Assembly (NCBI RefSeq): GCF_009901525.1
Contig: NZ_CP019288.1
Coordinates: 1,612,001 to 1,676,000 of the forward strand
DNA from: Kordia antarctica
Lineage (GTDB): Bacteria > Bacteroidota > Bacteroidia > Flavobacteriales > Flavobacteriaceae
Reading direction: 5' to 3'
DNA: 64,000 nucleotides
In this document: one piece after another, positions 55,520 to 62,448 of the stretch
Layout of the letters: every line of letters starts with the position of its first letter
Position numbering within the stretch: the stretch's first letter is position 1
Position numbers and translations under genes: made by a program
Notes under the pieces: generated by a model
Told to the model about the DNA's origin: nothing
The model's database searches: none
What the model saw: only the letters and a program-made list of their open reading frames with translations

Positions 55520-55630
55520 GTTTGGAATTGTTTGCGTTTTGAATCCCGAAATTAATAAATTTAGCGGCAATTTTCATACTACTTGCATCATTATCTGACT
55601 TATAAATATACTACAACGATTTCGAAGTGG

Positions 55631-55789
55631 TTTTGGGTTGGTCGCTTTGCTCCTGTTATGGGTTCTCAGTTATGGGTTGTCTGTTTTGGGTTGGTCGCTT
55701 TGCTCCTGTTATGGGTTCTCAGTTATGGGTTGTCTGTTTTGGGTTGGTCGCTTTGCTCCTGTTATGGGTTCTCAGTTATGGGTTGTCTG
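55631..55789. repeat. 53-bp tandem repeat, three perfect copies
   Basis: The unit starts TTTTGGGTTGGTCGCTTTGC, with a second part GTTATGGGTTCTCAGTTATG, and repeats at 55631, 55684 and 55737 without a change. ORFs in this stretch are artefacts of the repeat. An inverted CACTTCGACAAG element follows at about 55800. Confidence 0.95.
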
Positions 55790-55997
55790 TTTGGTGTTTA
55801 CACTGAGCTTGTCGAAGTGTCGAAGTGTTGATTTGTTTATTTGTTTATTTGTTTTTTCTCACTCATAACTTCTCACTCTGAACTTCCCGAAAGCTTCCTG
55901 CACGTCAACGAGAACATTCCGTCCGTTGACGGAAGCTTGTTGCACGGCTGCGCACTTAGACTCCGCTCAGTGTGCACTTATTTTTTTCAATATGGAC

Positions 55998-56173
55998 GTT
56001 TCGGGACTTCCCGAAAGCTTCCTACACGTCTGCGAGAACGTTTCGGGACTTCCCGAAAGCTTCCTACACATCAGCGAGATCGTTTCGGGACTTCCCGAAA
56101 GCTTCCTACACATCAGCGAGAACGTTTCGGGACTTCCCGAAAGCCTGTCGCATTGATGCGAGAATGTTTCGGG
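55998..56173. repeat. 42-bp repeat array with perfect palindromes
   Basis: GTTTCGGGACTTCCCGAAAG begins at 55998, 56040, 56082 and 56124, with a partial at 56166: exactly 42 bases apart. Each unit contains the 18-bp palindrome TTTCGGGACTTCCCGAAA (8-bp arms). An earlier, diverged unit starts near 55880 (AACTTCCCGAAAGCTTCC). The period is a multiple of three, so ORFs read through in all plus frames; I consider none coding. The array ends about 225 bases upstream of the recombinase gene. Confidence 0.93.
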
Positions 56174-56356
56174 AGCATTTTTATTGAGAATTATTTAATA
56201 AAATGATTAAAAATGATGACTTTATTGCGAATTTCGTAAAATGAGTGTTTTCACTTCTTTGCAAAAATCTGTTGTATGCATTTTGGGACTATTATACTAT
56301 ACAATACCTAATAAACTTTAAAGTAATAGTTTAAAGACAATTTGGTATAACTTTCA

Positions 56357-56383
56357 TTGTATTAAATAATTTTTATATCTTTC
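56357..56383 (+). promoter_or_regulatory. Possible promoter of the recombinase gene
   Basis: TTG (56357-56359) and TATCTTTC (56376-56383) are 16 bases apart, close to the Bacteroidota -33/-7 pattern, and lie just before the ATG at 56399. The -7 box ends in C in place of G. Confidence 0.35.
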
Positions 56384-56398
56384 TCTTTTGCTAATTAA

Positions 56399-57568
56399 AT
56401 GAAAAAGCTTTCTACTGTATATTTATCTAATCGAGTTCATCGAAAATCGGATCAAATTTTCATCCGTTTTTCTTATAATGAAAAGCTTATCGAGCTTGTG
56501 AAATCAACACTTGGAACTACATGGAGTAGTTCACAAAAGAGTTGGTATATTGAAAATAATAGTGAAAACTTAGCTGCTATTTCTAGCGTTTTAAAACCTC
56601 ATTGTATCATTGATACTAAAGATTTAGATAAAAATCATGGCTCAAAAAAGAAAGTTCGGGTCTTATCTGATGAACAAAAAACGATTCTTAATAATTTTTT
56701 TAAGTTTTTAAAAGGAAAACGCTACAGTAAAAGCACAGTCCAAGTTTACACGTATTTAGTTGCAGATTTTGTTGCGTATCATAAAAGTAAGAGTACAGAT
56801 GAACTAACCAATAGAGATGTTGAATTGTTTATTGAGGATATTTATGTAAAAAGAAATTACGCAATTAGTACACAACGACAATTTATAAGTGCTTTAAAGT
56901 TGTTTGTGGTATTTCAGAAAAATAGTAGCATCAATAATTTGGAACTGTCAAGACCCAAGAAAACTAAGAAATTACCGAATATATTATCTCAAGAAGAAGT
57001 TTTAGATTTAATACGATGTACTAAAAATTTAAAGCATAGAACAATTATTACATTACTATATTCTTGCGGGTTAAGAGTAAGTGAAATCATTAATTTGAAA
57101 CTTTCGGAAATAGATATAGATAGAAAACAGTTAGTTGTTAGAAACGCGAAAGGCGCAAAAGATAGGTTTGTTAGTTTGGCTGAGAGTTTTTTACCGTTGT
57201 TATCAAATTACTATTACTCCTATAGCCCAAAAATATATTTCATTGAAGGGAAAAGCAATAGGAAATATAGTGCAGAAAGCATTCGAAAATTTATAAAGAG
57301 TAATTGTAAAGTTGCAAAGATTACCAAAAATGTGACGCCACATACATTGCGGCATAGTTATGCGACACATTTATTAGAAAATGGTGTTGACATACGATAT
57401 ATTCAAACACTGTTAGGTCATTCACGACCTGAGACGACTATGATTTATACACATGTACAGCGAAAGGATTTAATGGCTATTTCGAACCCTTTGGATGTTG
57501 CTTTGCAAAAAATAAAAGAATCGGGAAATAGTAACTCAAAAGTTCTGTTATCCCGTAATAGTAACTGA
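56399..57568 (+). CDS. Tyrosine recombinase of an integron-like cassette array
   Basis: This 389-residue XerC/D-like tyrosine recombinase has a full catalytic set: R226 (SCGLRVSEI), K254 (NAKGAKDRFV), H315 and R318 (TPHTLRHSYATHLLENG), H341 (LLGHSRPETT) and Y350 (MIYTHV). Residues 1-75 form an N-terminal module with WSSSQKSWYIENN, and 95-175 is the SAM-like core-binding domain. The C terminus, THVQRKDLMAISNPLD, resembles integron integrases and Bacteroidota XerD-like proteins. I see no extra domain before the HTLRH motif as in IntI. It points in the same direction as the cassettes that follow directly. Confidence 0.9.
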   Translation: MKKLSTVYLSNRVHRKSDQIFIRFSYNEKLIELVKSTLGTTWSSSQKSWYIENNSENLAAISSVLKPHCIIDTKDLDKNHGSKKKVRVLSDEQKTILNNFFKFLKGKRYSKSTVQVYTYLVADFVAYHKSKSTDELTNRDVELFIEDIYVKRNYAISTQRQFISALKLFVVFQKNSSINNLELSRPKKTKKLPNILSQEEVLDLIRCTKNLKHRTIITLLYSCGLRVSEIINLKLSEIDIDRKQLVVRNAKGAKDRFVSLAESFLPLLSNYYYSYSPKIYFIEGKSNRKYSAESIRKFIKSNCKVAKITKNVTPHTLRHSYATHLLENGVDIRYIQTLLGHSRPETTMIYTHVQRKDLMAISNPLDVALQKIKESGNSNSKVLLSRNSN

Positions 57569-57608
57569 AAAACAAGTATATTTGTTTTGATATAACTAGT
57601 TGTAGCAC
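57569..57608 (+). other. attI-like site next to the recombinase
   Basis: A hairpin-forming AAAACAA...TTGTTTT (57569-57588) follows the recombinase stop, then the core GTTGTAGCAC (57599-57608). This core is the exact reverse complement of the left core of the first cassette's downstream site (58295-58304). Only the right-hand (GTTG) half of the attC-like sites is present here, as expected for an attI where the first cassette has been inserted. Confidence 0.65.
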
Positions 57609-57639
57609 ATTAAAAAATACTCGTAACAAATCAAAATTA

Positions 57640-58293
57640 TTGGAATTACCAGCTAAATATTTAGAATTAAAAAAGGAAGTGGAAACTTATTATGAAGAAT
57701 TCCAATCTGACGAAAAATTAAAATCAAAAACCGACAAATATTATAAAGGAATACAGATTTTATTCTCACCATTAATTATTCGTCCGAAAATAATGTTTAT
57801 CGGAATAAATCCTGGTGCCGGATTTTTTAACACTAATAATAGATACCTTAAACGATTTAGTCCATTAGAAAATTCGGAATATTTAAAGGGAGAATATAGA
57901 TTAGCTCAACAGACTAGAAAATTATTTGAAATGGCGGAATTGACAAGCGATGATTTAAAAAAATCAGTAAAATCAAATTGTTTCTTTTTTGCAACGACAA
58001 ACGAAAAAGAACTTCACCAGTTTTTAAGTCATTTAAAACCATCTAAAGTTTATACTAAATCGGAAAAATGGATTGATAAATTAGTAAAATTAATTAAGCC
58101 GAAAATCATAATTTGCGAAGGAAAAAGTGCATTTAATCAATTTGTGAAAAATAAAGATTGCGAAATAAAAGACAAAGACAATGTGCTTTTTACAGAATGG
58201 AATAGTTTAAAAATCATAGGCTATAAAAGAAATTTTAGCAATATACTTGGTATAAAAAATGTGGCGAATAAATTGAAATATTACGCAGAATAA
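57640..58293 (+). CDS. Cassette 1: uracil-DNA-glycosylase-like protein
   Basis: This 217-residue protein starts at TTG 57640, 30 bases after the core site. It carries a motif IMFIGINPGAGFFNT (GINPG at 55-59), typical of uracil-DNA glycosylase superfamily motif A, then SNCFFFATTNEKE and KIIICEGKSAFNQF, which match the fold's second and third strands. The classic His-containing motif B is not obvious, so catalysis on uracil is uncertain. It is the first cassette and its stop codon, TAA, abuts the downstream site. Its role may be DNA repair or defence. Confidence 0.6.
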   Translation: MELPAKYLELKKEVETYYEEFQSDEKLKSKTDKYYKGIQILFSPLIIRPKIMFIGINPGAGFFNTNNRYLKRFSPLENSEYLKGEYRLAQQTRKLFEMAELTSDDLKKSVKSNCFFFATTNEKELHQFLSHLKPSKVYTKSEKWIDKLVKLIKPKIIICEGKSAFNQFVKNKDCEIKDKDNVLFTEWNSLKIIGYKRNFSNILGIKNVANKLKYYAE

Positions 58294-58432
58294 CGTGCTA
58301 CAACACCGTATATAATTTATTGCTAGTTCTAGCCTACTTACGAAAATCCTCGCGGATTTTCTATTCGGTTTTTATTTGCTAACTTTAGTGCTTAAACCAC
58401 GCAACAAACCATATACAAACACGTTGTGCATA
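58294..58432 (+). other. attC-like site A
   Basis: The left core GTGCTACAAC (58295-58304) is followed by ACC and GTATAT. An apical hairpin GAAAATCC-TCGC-GGATTTTC lies at 58342-58361. The right side carries GCAACAAACC, ATATAC, six unpaired bases AAACAC, and the core GTTGTGCATA (58423-58432). CAAC/GTTG and GTATAT/ATATAC pair across the site. The left core is complementary to the start of cassette 1 and the right core to the end of cassette 2. Confidence 0.8.
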
Positions 58433-58435
58433 ATT

Positions 58436-59059
58436 ATGAAAACAGTCCTAAAATTAATCTTTCTGCTCATTATTAGCTACTCGTGTTTTAGCCAGAACAG
58501 TAGAAAAGATAATCCGAATTTAGTTTTTTATGATGACTGTTCTAACCAGATAATTGAACCTGAATTTGAGGTTTTATATATACCACACTCGATTTATGAC
58601 CTCATAACAGTTTTTAAGGAAATTGATGATTGGGTACTTCAATATTCGACATCTTTTAAGACCAAAAATGACACTATAAGAATACCAAAAATTCTTTTTG
58701 CAGGTGGAAGTGAATTACATTCAAAACGCTGGACTTATCTAAATTGCGAAAAAGTATGTGACGGAATTGAAACGGATTTTTATGAAAATGGAAATAAGCG
58801 GACTGAAGGAACATACGAAAATGGAAAACCCATTGAAATCAAAGAATATCGAAAAAACGGAATACTACGCGCTCAATACTTTTATGAAAATCTAACTCTC
58901 AATTACACACGGATTGACTATTACGATGAAAATGGAGATTTGGAAGAATATCAGACTTATAAGAATAAGAAAAGAAAAACAATAATTAAGATGTTTGACA
59001 AAAACGGAGAAATGACTAATAGAGAAACCGAAAAAACATATATTGAAAGGAATAATTAA
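58436..59059 (+). CDS. Cassette 2: secreted MORN/YwqK-repeat protein
   Basis: This protein of about 207 residues starts at the ATG at 58436, 3 bases after the core site, with signal peptide MKTVLKLIFLLIISYSCFSQ. Its ending SCFSQ could be a lipobox with Cys or a normal cleavage site. The C-terminal half has YwqK/MORN-type repeats (FYENGNKRTEGTYENGKPIE, YYDENGDLEEYQTYKNK, MFDKNGEMTNRE). Such repeats occur in secreted or toxin-antitoxin related proteins, but no activity is shown. The longer reading from 58376 would start within the attC-like site and is rejected. Confidence 0.7.
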   Translation: MKTVLKLIFLLIISYSCFSQNSRKDNPNLVFYDDCSNQIIEPEFEVLYIPHSIYDLITVFKEIDDWVLQYSTSFKTKNDTIRIPKILFAGGSELHSKRWTYLNCEKVCDGIETDFYENGNKRTEGTYENGKPIEIKEYRKNGILRAQYFYENLTLNYTRIDYYDENGDLEEYQTYKNKKRKTIIKMFDKNGEMTNRETEKTYIERNN

Positions 59060-59060
59060 C

Positions 59061-59074
59061 TATGCACAACACCG
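59061..59074 (+). other. attC-like site B, left part cut by an IS
   Basis: TATGCACAAC (59061-59070) is the left core of the second site, the exact reverse complement of the core that opens cassette 2 (58423-58432). The following ACCG (59071-59074) continues the site, and then the IS interrupts. The right part resumes at 60755. Confidence 0.75.
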
Positions 59075-59118
59075 GTAACCGTTGCACAAGCCTATAAAAA
59101 CAACAAAATTAATATAAA

Positions 59119-59142
59119 AAAAGCCCTTTTAAGGGCTTTTTT
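59119..59142 (-). terminator. Terminator of the IS transposase gene
   Basis: AAAGCCCTTTTAAGGGCTTT is a perfect palindrome with flanking A and T runs and overlaps the 3' end of the transposase gene. It would also stop read-through from cassette 2 into the array. Confidence 0.8.
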
Positions 59143-60706
59143 AGGTTTTTAGTAAGTATACATTTGAATAATTTACATGGCTTAAAATAGTTGCTATGAA
59201 GTTTTGAGTTGCTTTTAGTTCTGAAAAAATAGCATTGCCTATTTTGGCTGCACTTTTTGCCATTTTTGTAACGAACTTTAGGTATTTCTTCAGATTATAA
59301 GCAATCGCTGACATATGCATCACTTTATTTGCTTGCTTTATTCCTAAAGTATTGATCTTTCTGAGTCCCATATATTCCTTTAGTGTACCAAATACTGGTT
59401 CTACTGTGCTTTGACGTTTTCTCTTCATATAACGTCCTTGATTGCTGTTCACTCTTTCTATATTTCGTTCATATTCGTCTCTGTAATACGTAACCGAAAA
59501 TTTCTTTTCTTTAGCTGTTTTACCTAAACATTGCGAAGCTATTGGACAACCTTTACATATTTTGGAGGAACCACGATATTCTTTTTTTTTGGTCTTTGTT
59601 CGATAATCTAAAAATACCTTTTTAAAAGGAATAATCTTTCCTTGTGGACACACATAGTGATCCGATTCTTTGTCATATATAAAATCATCTGGACCACCTT
59701 TGTAAGTACCATGCGGTGGAATGTAACTTTTTAAACCTTGAGATTCTAAAAAGGCATAGTTCTCGCCACTACTATACCCAGTATCTGCCACTAGGTTTTC
59801 CCATAATAACCCTGTTTTTCGCAAACGTCTTTGAGTTCTAATAGTTATATCTTGTAAATACTGATTGTCTCTCTTATCAGCATGATATGCCTTAATATCG
59901 CTAATCACATGATGTGCGGTGTCTACACTGAGTTGACTCATATAATTGAGTTTTCTTGCTTTGCCAGGTTTTACACTAATGCGAGCATCAGGATCTGTGG
60001 GACTGTAATGCGTTTTGTTACTGGTATACCGACTTCCTTTATTGCCAGCACCTGGTCGCCTATCTTGATCCTTTGCCCATTTCTTGTTCCTTGATGTGAT
60101 AGCTTTAAGTTCCTGATCATTTGCAGTAATAACCTGTTGTTCTTTACTTGCCTTGTTTTGAACTTGACGATCTCGGTAACTCTGAACCCGAACTTTGGAT
60201 AAATGTGAGTCCAATTCTTCTTCAGGAACTTTTAACTCCAAGCTATCCATCGAAGCATTCGCTTTTATTGGTGCAGAATCGATTGCCTGTGTGTGACCGC
60301 TTACCATTCCTTTGTCTACACAAAGCATGAAAACTCGTGTAAAAACTTCTTCAAATATTGATTCAGGGAATAACTGTCGGGTTCTACTTATCGTACTATG
60401 CCATGGAAGTTCTTCATCAATATCATACCCCAGAAAATACAAAATATCCAAGCGTAGACTACAATGCTGAATCAACTTACGATCACTAATAATATTTTCT
60501 AAATAACCAACCAAACATAGTTTGAAGAACACAACAGGATCAATGCTTTTTTGTCCGCTACTTCCGTAATAGACTTTGGTAAGTTCATACAAATAATCTA
60601 AATCTAACTCAGAAGATAAACGACGATAAAAATTTTCTTTTGGAATCCGATCACTTAGTTGAAAATTGTTGAATAGTTTTTCTTGATAGATTTTTTTGCC
60701 TTGCAT
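59141..60706 (-). CDS. IS1182-family transposase
   Basis: This 521-residue DDE transposase appears intact. The N-terminal domain (DPVVFFKLCLVGYLENIISD) contains the family's YL-type helix, and the first catalytic Asp lies in QAIDSAPIKANAS. The second is in LVADTGYSSGENYAFLES, and the Glu is in TVEPVFGTLKEYMGLRK. A Cys-rich knot (ICKGCPIASQCLGKTAKEKK) is typical of IS1182. The gene is oriented against the cassettes. It is likely active or recently so, since no frameshift or stop is seen. Confidence 0.92.
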   Translation of the reverse strand: MQGKKIYQEKLFNNFQLSDRIPKENFYRRLSSELDLDYLYELTKVYYGSSGQKSIDPVVFFKLCLVGYLENIISDRKLIQHCSLRLDILYFLGYDIDEELPWHSTISRTRQLFPESIFEEVFTRVFMLCVDKGMVSGHTQAIDSAPIKANASMDSLELKVPEEELDSHLSKVRVQSYRDRQVQNKASKEQQVITANDQELKAITSRNKKWAKDQDRRPGAGNKGSRYTSNKTHYSPTDPDARISVKPGKARKLNYMSQLSVDTAHHVISDIKAYHADKRDNQYLQDITIRTQRRLRKTGLLWENLVADTGYSSGENYAFLESQGLKSYIPPHGTYKGGPDDFIYDKESDHYVCPQGKIIPFKKVFLDYRTKTKKKEYRGSSKICKGCPIASQCLGKTAKEKKFSVTYYRDEYERNIERVNSNQGRYMKRKRQSTVEPVFGTLKEYMGLRKINTLGIKQANKVMHMSAIAYNLKKYLKFVTKMAKSAAKIGNAIFSELKATQNFIATILSHVNYSNVYLLKT

Positions 60707-60754
60707 ATATCAAGATACGAAATTTATCAATACCTTAGGCTTGTGCAACAGGCA

Positions 60755-60883
60755 CACCGTGTATAATTTATTGCTTGGTCACTGCCGACTTACGAACATT
60801 CCTGCGGAATATTCTATCTGTGATTTATTTGCTAAATTAGTTGCTTAACCACGCAACTAACCATACACAACAACGTTGGCAAA
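60755..60883 (+). other. attC-like site B, right part
   Basis: It continues CACCGTGTATAATTTATTGC from the interrupted left part. An apical hairpin GAACATTCC-TGC-GGAATATTC (60794-60814, one C/A mismatch) lies within, then GCAACTAACC, ATACAC, AACAAC and core GTTGGCAAA (60875-60883). Here GTGTAT pairs with ATACAC, a compensatory change against GTATAT/ATATAC in site A. Confidence 0.78.
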
Positions 60884-60893
60884 CATTTAAGGA

Positions 60894-61472
60894 ATGACAG
60901 AAAGGAACAATAATACTGATGGAATAGTAGTCGATGAAATTTCTAAAGTCACGAATAGTAACTCAAGAATTAACCGAGTTTTGAGTATGTTATTAGACCA
61001 TTTCATTATGACTTTTGTAATTGTTCCACCAATGATTTTTCTAATGATTTTAAAAACAAATGGAATATTGGAAATTGGAGACGGAACTTTCTCTGTGATT
61101 TTCTTTTTTATGATGTTTATTTATCTCAATAAAGATTTTTTTAATGCAAAAAGTCCTGCAAAACGGATTTTGGGATTCCAAGTTATTAATAGAAAAACTG
61201 AAAAGCCAGCATCTGAATTACAATGTTTTGTGCGGAATTTGACAATTGCTGTTGCTTGGCCTTTAGAAGTTATTGTCGGATTAATAAATCCTAAAAGGAG
61301 AATTGGCGATTTATTAGCAAATACAAAAGTTGTTGTTTCTGAAAAAGAAAAAGTAAAATCGATTTGGACTGACCTTAAAAGAAAAACTCTGAAATTAAAT
61401 CTCATTGGAATTTTAATTATTGGAGTAATTTACTTTTATGGATTGAGTCTATTAATGCCGAATATGAATTAA
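60894..61472 (+). CDS. Cassette 3: RDD-family membrane protein
   Basis: This 192-residue protein has the RDD pattern. The conserved Arg is in SRINRVLSMLLDHFIMTFVI with the Asp of the first helix, and GDLLANTKVVV supplies the final Asp. Three or four hydrophobic helices are visible (FIMTFVIVPPMIFLMILK, FSVIFFFMMFIYL, LIGILIIGVIYFYGLSLL). RDD proteins have poorly known roles; some act in cation/proton exchange. The ATG lies 10 bases after the core site and the gene carries its own start signals. Confidence 0.85.
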   Translation: MTERNNNTDGIVVDEISKVTNSNSRINRVLSMLLDHFIMTFVIVPPMIFLMILKTNGILEIGDGTFSVIFFFMMFIYLNKDFFNAKSPAKRILGFQVINRKTEKPASELQCFVRNLTIAVAWPLEVIVGLINPKRRIGDLLANTKVVVSEKEKVKSIWTDLKRKTLKLNLIGILIIGVIYFYGLSLLMPNMN

Positions 61473-61480
61473 AAAAACGA

Positions 61481-61616
61481 TTTGCCAACAACGTGTATAA
61501 CCAATTGCTCGGTTCTAGCCTACTTGGAAATTCCTACGGAATTTCCTCTGGTTCGTTTTCTTTTGTTAACTTAGTTCTCGCCAACGCAACAAGCCATACA
61601 CGAACACGTTGGCAAA
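61481..61616 (+). other. attC-like site C
   Basis: The left core TTTGCCAAC (61481-61489) leads to AAC and GTGTAT. The apical hairpin GGAAATTCC-TAC-GGAATTTCC (61526-61546) is perfect. The right side has GCAACAAGCC, ATACAC, GAACAC and core GTTGGCAAA (61608-61616). The left core is complementary to the start of cassette 3 (60875-60883) and the right core begins cassette 4. Confidence 0.8.
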
Positions 61617-61621
61617 CATTT

Positions 61622-62434
61622 ATGAGCGACAAACTAAAAAGCATAAAAAGTTGGATTAACAAAAATGGATATCCTTTAGAAATGAAAGTTGCAAAGACTC
61701 TCAAAGAACACGGATTTGACATAGCACAATCTATACTTTATAAAGATTCCGAAACAGGGAAATATCGTGAAACTGATATAATAGCTCACGTTACTAAAGG
61801 AATTAATAATGTTTGGTTCAATTTGACTTTCATTTTCGAATGTAAAAAGACAATTGGAAAACCTTGGGTAGTTTTCACCAATCATTCGGACAACAAATCG
61901 CAAAACATACAGCCACCATTATTTGCAAGTAAGAATGCCCAAATACTTGTTCAAACCATATTAAAAAATAATGATTATCGCTCACCAATTCTTTTCCCTG
62001 ATTTAAAAAAGTATGGTTATAATATAGTTACTTCTCATAGTGAGAATAAAAATTTAGCATATTCAGCAACACAAAGTGTAACTAAAGCAACTGAATATTT
62101 AGTTAAAAAGTCTAATGAATCAAATAAGAAATTTTGTAATATATATGTTCCTATCGTTGTGATTGAAGGAGATTTGATTGAGGCGTCTTTGAATTACGAC
62201 AACGATATTGAACTTCTAGAAGTTGACTATTCAACTGTGGTTTCCACCAAGTCTTTTGAAGAACAAAACTCTAGTTTACTGACAGTAGTAACTTCCGATT
62301 ATTTTGGAAAATTCGCTATGGAATTAATGGGAGATTGTGAACAGTTTTTTAAAAATTATTCAAAAGAGATAGAACTTATTTCTAAAAACCATCCAACGAA
62401 TATTCCAACAAATATTTATGACAATGATTTTTAA
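61622..62434 (+). CDS. Cassette 4, gene 1: PD-(D/E)XK-like nuclease
   Basis: This protein has 270 residues from the ATG at 61622 (MSDKLKSIKSWINKNGYPLE), just after the core site; the longer ORF would start within the attC-like site. A PD-(D/E)XK pattern is visible: E20 in YPLEMKVAKTL, D52 in RETDIIAHV, and E73-C-K75 in FIFECKKTIGKPW, with the spacing of restriction-type endonucleases. The rest is of mixed structure with no other domain recognised. It precedes a second nuclease-like gene by 14 bases in the same cassette. Function inferred only from motif. Confidence 0.6.
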   Translation: MSDKLKSIKSWINKNGYPLEMKVAKTLKEHGFDIAQSILYKDSETGKYRETDIIAHVTKGINNVWFNLTFIFECKKTIGKPWVVFTNHSDNKSQNIQPPLFASKNAQILVQTILKNNDYRSPILFPDLKKYGYNIVTSHSENKNLAYSATQSVTKATEYLVKKSNESNKKFCNIYVPIVVIEGDLIEASLNYDNDIELLEVDYSTVVSTKSFEEQNSSLLTVVTSDYFGKFAMELMGDCEQFFKNYSKEIELISKNHPTNIPTNIYDNDF

Positions 62435-62448
62435 AAACGCATCCAAAA

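Larger units (their letters stand above)
59081..60749 (-). mobile_element. IS1182-type insertion sequence
   Basis: The terminal inverted repeats GTTGCACAAGCCTA (59081-59094) and its complement (60736-60749) are identical over 14 bases and flank a complete transposase gene. Total length is about 1.67 kb. CACCG is present on both sides (59070-59074 and 60755-60759), so a five-base target duplication with slightly longer ends is possible; the exact ends are uncertain by about six bases. The element sits in the left half of attC-like site B. Confidence 0.85.

Noticed and set aside
55998-56173. CRISPR array
   Set aside because: Units are contiguous 42-bp copies with no variable spacers and no cas genes nearby. 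The same applies to the 95-bp repeats at 10660.
55583-56206. Several plus-strand ORFs with internal repeats
   Set aside because: The 53-bp and 42-bp tandem repeats stay open in more than one frame, which explains the ORFs. Translations are low-complexity without a signal or domain.
58376-58435. Upstream start for the cassette 2 gene (TTG at 58376), and likewise 61493 for cassette 4
   Set aside because: Both extensions translate through the attC-like sites. The internal ATGs give a signal peptide (cassette 2) or follow the core site directly (cassette 4).
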